Of a stretch of DNA of 64,000 nucleotides, positions 62,701 to 64,000 are shown in pieces (position 1 is the stretch's first letter; each line of letters starts with the position of its first letter). Source of the DNA: Lutispora saccharofermentans (GTDB taxonomy: Bacteria; Bacillota; Clostridia; Lutisporales; Lutisporaceae); contig NZ_JAJEKE010000003.1 in assembly GCF_024363565.1 (NCBI RefSeq), positions 275,590 through 339,589 on the forward strand. Direction: 5' to 3'. Position numbers and translations under genes: made by a program. The notes under the pieces are model-generated. The model saw only the letters and a program-made list of their open reading frames with translations, ran no database searches and was not told where the DNA came from.

Positions 62701-63573
62701 GGTGGTGTATATGACTCATTCAATAATACCATAACCTTCATGACCGATCATTTCAGCAAATATGCAGTGATGGCCTACACCAAAGATTTTGAGGATAGCA
62801 AAAATCACTGGGCCAAGGATGACATTGACATTTTGATTTTCAAGCATATTGCAGAGGGCAGGAATGATAAGTTTGAGCCCGATGAATATATTACCAGGGA
62901 AGAGCTTGTCAAGATGCTGGTAAAGGTGCTAATGCAAGCGCCCCATAGGAATATAAGGCTTTCAGATGCAGCCTCGGTATCCTTTAAGGATGTATCCGTA
63001 ATAGGTGAAGATCGTCTCTATATAGGAGCAGCAGTGCAGGAAGGGATAATAACAGGGCTATCTGATGGCACCTTCAGGCCTGAGAAGCCTGTGAGCAGGG
63101 AAGAGATGGCAGCCATGATAGCCAGGATGATAAACATAAAACCAGAGTTTGATGTTTCGGAAACGGCCTTTAAGGATAAAGAGCAGATATCTGCCTGGGC
63201 TGCCAAGGATGTTGCCGCAGCATATGAAAAAGGCATAATGACAGGTGACGGCGAAGGCAACTTCAGCGGCAAAAAATATGTGACCAGGGCTGAGGCCGCA
63301 GTGATGGTGAGAAGAATAATGGAAAGCATGGGGCTAATTGATTTGCCTTCTATGGCAAGCGGCAAGCTTGTAATCAGCGATATAGAGGGCAGGCATTATG
63401 AGCTTGAGACCAGTGAAGGCATATATGTATTGATTGCGGATGAAAAGGACAGGGCAACAGATAAAATGCTGGGCAATATGGTTGGAAAGGAAATAAAAGT
63501 TAAAGGGTATTTCCAGAGCGGCTTCAATATTTATCAAAGAGGCAGAATGTTTAAGGTAATTTCAATAGAGTAA
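59800..63573 (+). CDS. Subtilisin-like (S8) surface protease with inserted domain, FnIII and SLH domains
   Basis: 1257 residues; ATG 59800 follows AAGGGGG. After a signal peptide (LSLFIVLIFVFSILLSSFVV) comes an I9-like propeptide (YKDGEIIVKFKDDVQAGQMS; VEYAQPNYIYKP). The catalytic residues are Asp169 (VVAVIDEGIYIDHPDL), His227 (DTHGTHVAGTI), Asn318 (FAAGNNNND) and Ser607 (GTSMAAPHVSG). Asn to Ser spans 289 residues against about 66 in subtilisin; residues 375-600 hold an insert with a Rossmann-like start (DKILVVDDDETDMEGLDTCK). An FnIII domain, a Gly/Ser linker, a 180-residue unknown region, three SLH units (FEDSKNHWAKDDIDILIFKH; FKDVSVIGEDRLYIGAAVQE; FKDKEQISAWAAKDVAAAYE) and a small C-terminal domain follow. 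It is probably wall-anchored and processes surface proteins. Confidence 0.93.
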   Translation: MLAKRKRELSLFIVLIFVFSILLSSFVVADRAGYDKKSSRPYKDGEIIVKFKDDVQAGQMSSFSSGKGLRLKKSFENDGIEVYELRKGMSVDSAVKSLMKSGLVEYAQPNYIYKPLIVPSDSRYNELWGFNNRGQTILGQAGEEGIDIKAPEAWDITTGRDDIVVAVIDEGIYIDHPDLKDNIWVNTDEIPGNGIDDDGNGYIDDVNGWDFYNGDKTVFDERDGDTHGTHVAGTIAASANDIGVIGVAPNVKIMPLKFLGPNGLGYTSDAVAAIKYAAANGADIVNCSWGGDPGKSKDEALENAIKESGLLFVFAAGNNNNDNDNKPVYPASSECENIISVGAVDNRGNKADFSNYGSLSVDIGAPGWGILSTMPSIGGTAAITVTDAVYGYKAFYSSFDISDFIVENDKLDFIEKVVSNRVMDLNVNDKILVVDDDETDMEGLDTCKVYLDILHRLGFLNITESNDVMKYADGPLYEDMKAYGAVIWLTGKAFGNPKQGITTLTENDQSNIIRYLEDNKKFILIGEDALLGIEDSRLFKEYLKIDDCMEFGINEEVKWNDEPFQGKSYDIIENQWRDIIIHTSEYVKPVMEYVPVVHPYSYMQGTSMAAPHVSGIATLLLSKNPDLTPAQIKAAIMDTVKPLKSLEGKTVAGGMADAFAALKAIAPQKPSNLKASKSGSSVTLTWGGVKAGDFEKYIIERKTGSGSYAEFLKTKDNSFTDSGLASDTRYTYKIKAIDKWGNASASEIIVDTSAATPTPGGNSNGSGSGGSGGSGGRSSGGGGGGGGGGSSVSTAATEAKPTDSLDEDIAKQLNNSSDIVDVKAHGSSDIQSASISFDILSKLTKLQKRLNIRGNDVIFDIPPAAFETDELKDYLSSKTSIFNIKALKLSSEEVKKLLGAKELAAIDGKMFDFTASAKDGSKNKKIESFNKKIKVSIKLDSKDVDKYGRNKLGVYRFDEKAKRWDYAGGVYDSFNNTITFMTDHFSKYAVMAYTKDFEDSKNHWAKDDIDILIFKHIAEGRNDKFEPDEYITREELVKMLVKVLMQAPHRNIRLSDAASVSFKDVSVIGEDRLYIGAAVQEGIITGLSDGTFRPEKPVSREEMAAMIARMINIKPEFDVSETAFKDKEQISAWAAKDVAAAYEKGIMTGDGEGNFSGKKYVTRAEAAVMVRRIMESMGLIDLPSMASGKLVISDIEGRHYELETSEGIYVLIADEKDRATDKMLGNMVGKEIKVKGYFQSGFNIYQRGRMFKVISIE

Positions 63574-63577
63574 AGAA

Positions 63578-63607
63578 CATGAGGGAGCGGGTTGCCGCTC
63601 CCTCATG
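63578..63607 (+). terminator. Stem-loop after the SLH protease
   Basis: CATGAGGGAGCGG and CCGCTCCCTCATG are perfect inverses with a GTTG loop. The following T content is low (CTTATATCTTC), so efficiency is uncertain. Confidence 0.65.
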
Positions 63608-63710
63608 CTTATATCTTCTGCTATATGACATTGCTTTATGGATTTTTTTCATTAAGCTCTGCAGCGATTGAGGGAAAAAAAATTTATTTATTCAAATCGA
63701 CAAGTATAAC

Positions 63711-63739
63711 TTGAATAAGCTATGAAAATAATGTAAAAT
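63711..63739 (+). promoter_or_regulatory. Candidate promoter for the last SLH gene
   Basis: TTGAAT, 17 bases, TAAAAT, about 70 bases before the ATG at 63809. Confidence 0.5.
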
Positions 63740-63808
63740 AAGAAAAAGGTTACTATAAATAGAAAAATACATTATAAATATATAAAATTATGTTAATATG
63801 GTGATATT

Positions 63809-64000
63809 ATGATGAAAAAGGCTTTAATACCCATATTGGTCATTGCAGTCATATTTACGATGTGCCCTCTAATTTTTGCTGATATTGATACAAGTCTCTC
63901 CGGGCACTGGGCAGAAAAGCTTATCGACAAAGACTTTCTTAACGATTATATTTCATTTATTAAAGAAGAGAATGATAAATTTACTCCGGATGAGAACATA
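63809..64000 (+). CDS. SLH-domain protein (partial, N-terminus only)
   Basis: Tandem ATGs at 63809 and 63812 follow GGTGAT. The 64 codons in the window give a signal peptide (KKALIPILVIAVIFTMCPLI, then FADI) and the start of an SLH unit (SGHWAEKLIDKDFLNDYI, then FTPDEN). The frame is open at the window end. It would be the fourth clear SLH protein in this stretch, besides the S-layer protein. Confidence 0.82.
   Translation, partial: MMKKALIPILVIAVIFTMCPLIFADIDTSLSGHWAEKLIDKDFLNDYISFIKEENDKFTPDENI

Overview
The window looks like chromosome from a low-to-mid GC, S-layer-bearing Gram-positive anaerobe-type Firmicute, most likely a member of the Clostridia. The signs are strong AGGAGG ribosome sites, several S-layer homology (SLH) proteins, extended -10 promoters and a holin-like type I toxin. 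No rRNA or tRNA is visible and the species cannot be named.

Layout. (1) 1-3.1 kb, minus strand: a cut-off MBOAT O-acyltransferase, its SGNH-hydrolase partner, and a nucleotidyltransferase-fold protein paired with an unknown 114-residue protein. (2) 3.1-3.7 kb: structured non-coding DNA with a complete type I toxin-antitoxin module, a 32-residue membrane toxin opposed by a convergent antisense RNA. (3) 3.7-19.3 kb, plus strand, relatively GC-rich: a 2084-residue IPT/TIG adhesin-like protein, two SLH proteins, a C-terminal processing protease and CTP synthase. The spacers here carry an imperfect inverted-repeat family. One repeat pair encloses a frameshifted GxxExxY gene and another is a short copy with no gene. 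(4) 19.3-20.6 kb: small orphan genes (coiled coil, broken HicB-like, four-helix bundle). (5) 21.0-24.9 kb: the probable main S-layer protein, with codon use unlike its neighbours. (6) 25.0-27.5 kb: an apparently intact IS66-family element. (7) 27.6-59.6 kb, AT-rich, all plus strand: one large surface-polysaccharide locus. (8) 59.8-64 kb: a subtilisin-like SLH protease and the start of another SLH protein.

How the genes fit together. The polysaccharide locus holds all five activities of the UDP-2,3-diacetamido-mannuronic acid route (WbpA, B, E, D, I types). It also holds the four bacillosamine-type genes (PglF at the start, PglC-D-E at the end), an ABC exporter pair (Wzm/Wzt), three glycosyltransferases, a methyltransferase and an O-antigen-ligase-like membrane protein. 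Two asparagine-synthase-type amidotransferases probably amidate uronic acids. Two exported proteins carry glucuronyl C5-epimerase-like domains. I infer a uronic-acid-rich cell-wall polymer or S-layer glycan modified outside the membrane. Diacetamido-mannuronic acid is known from secondary cell wall polymers that anchor S-layers in Geobacillus, which fits the SLH proteins on both sides.

The items most worth a second look are the GxxExxY-linked inverted repeats, the type I toxin module with a second solitary antitoxin-like RNA, the tandem C5-epimerase lipoprotein, a sugar-binding-like module shared by three adjacent proteins, and an aminotransferase that seems to start at ATT.
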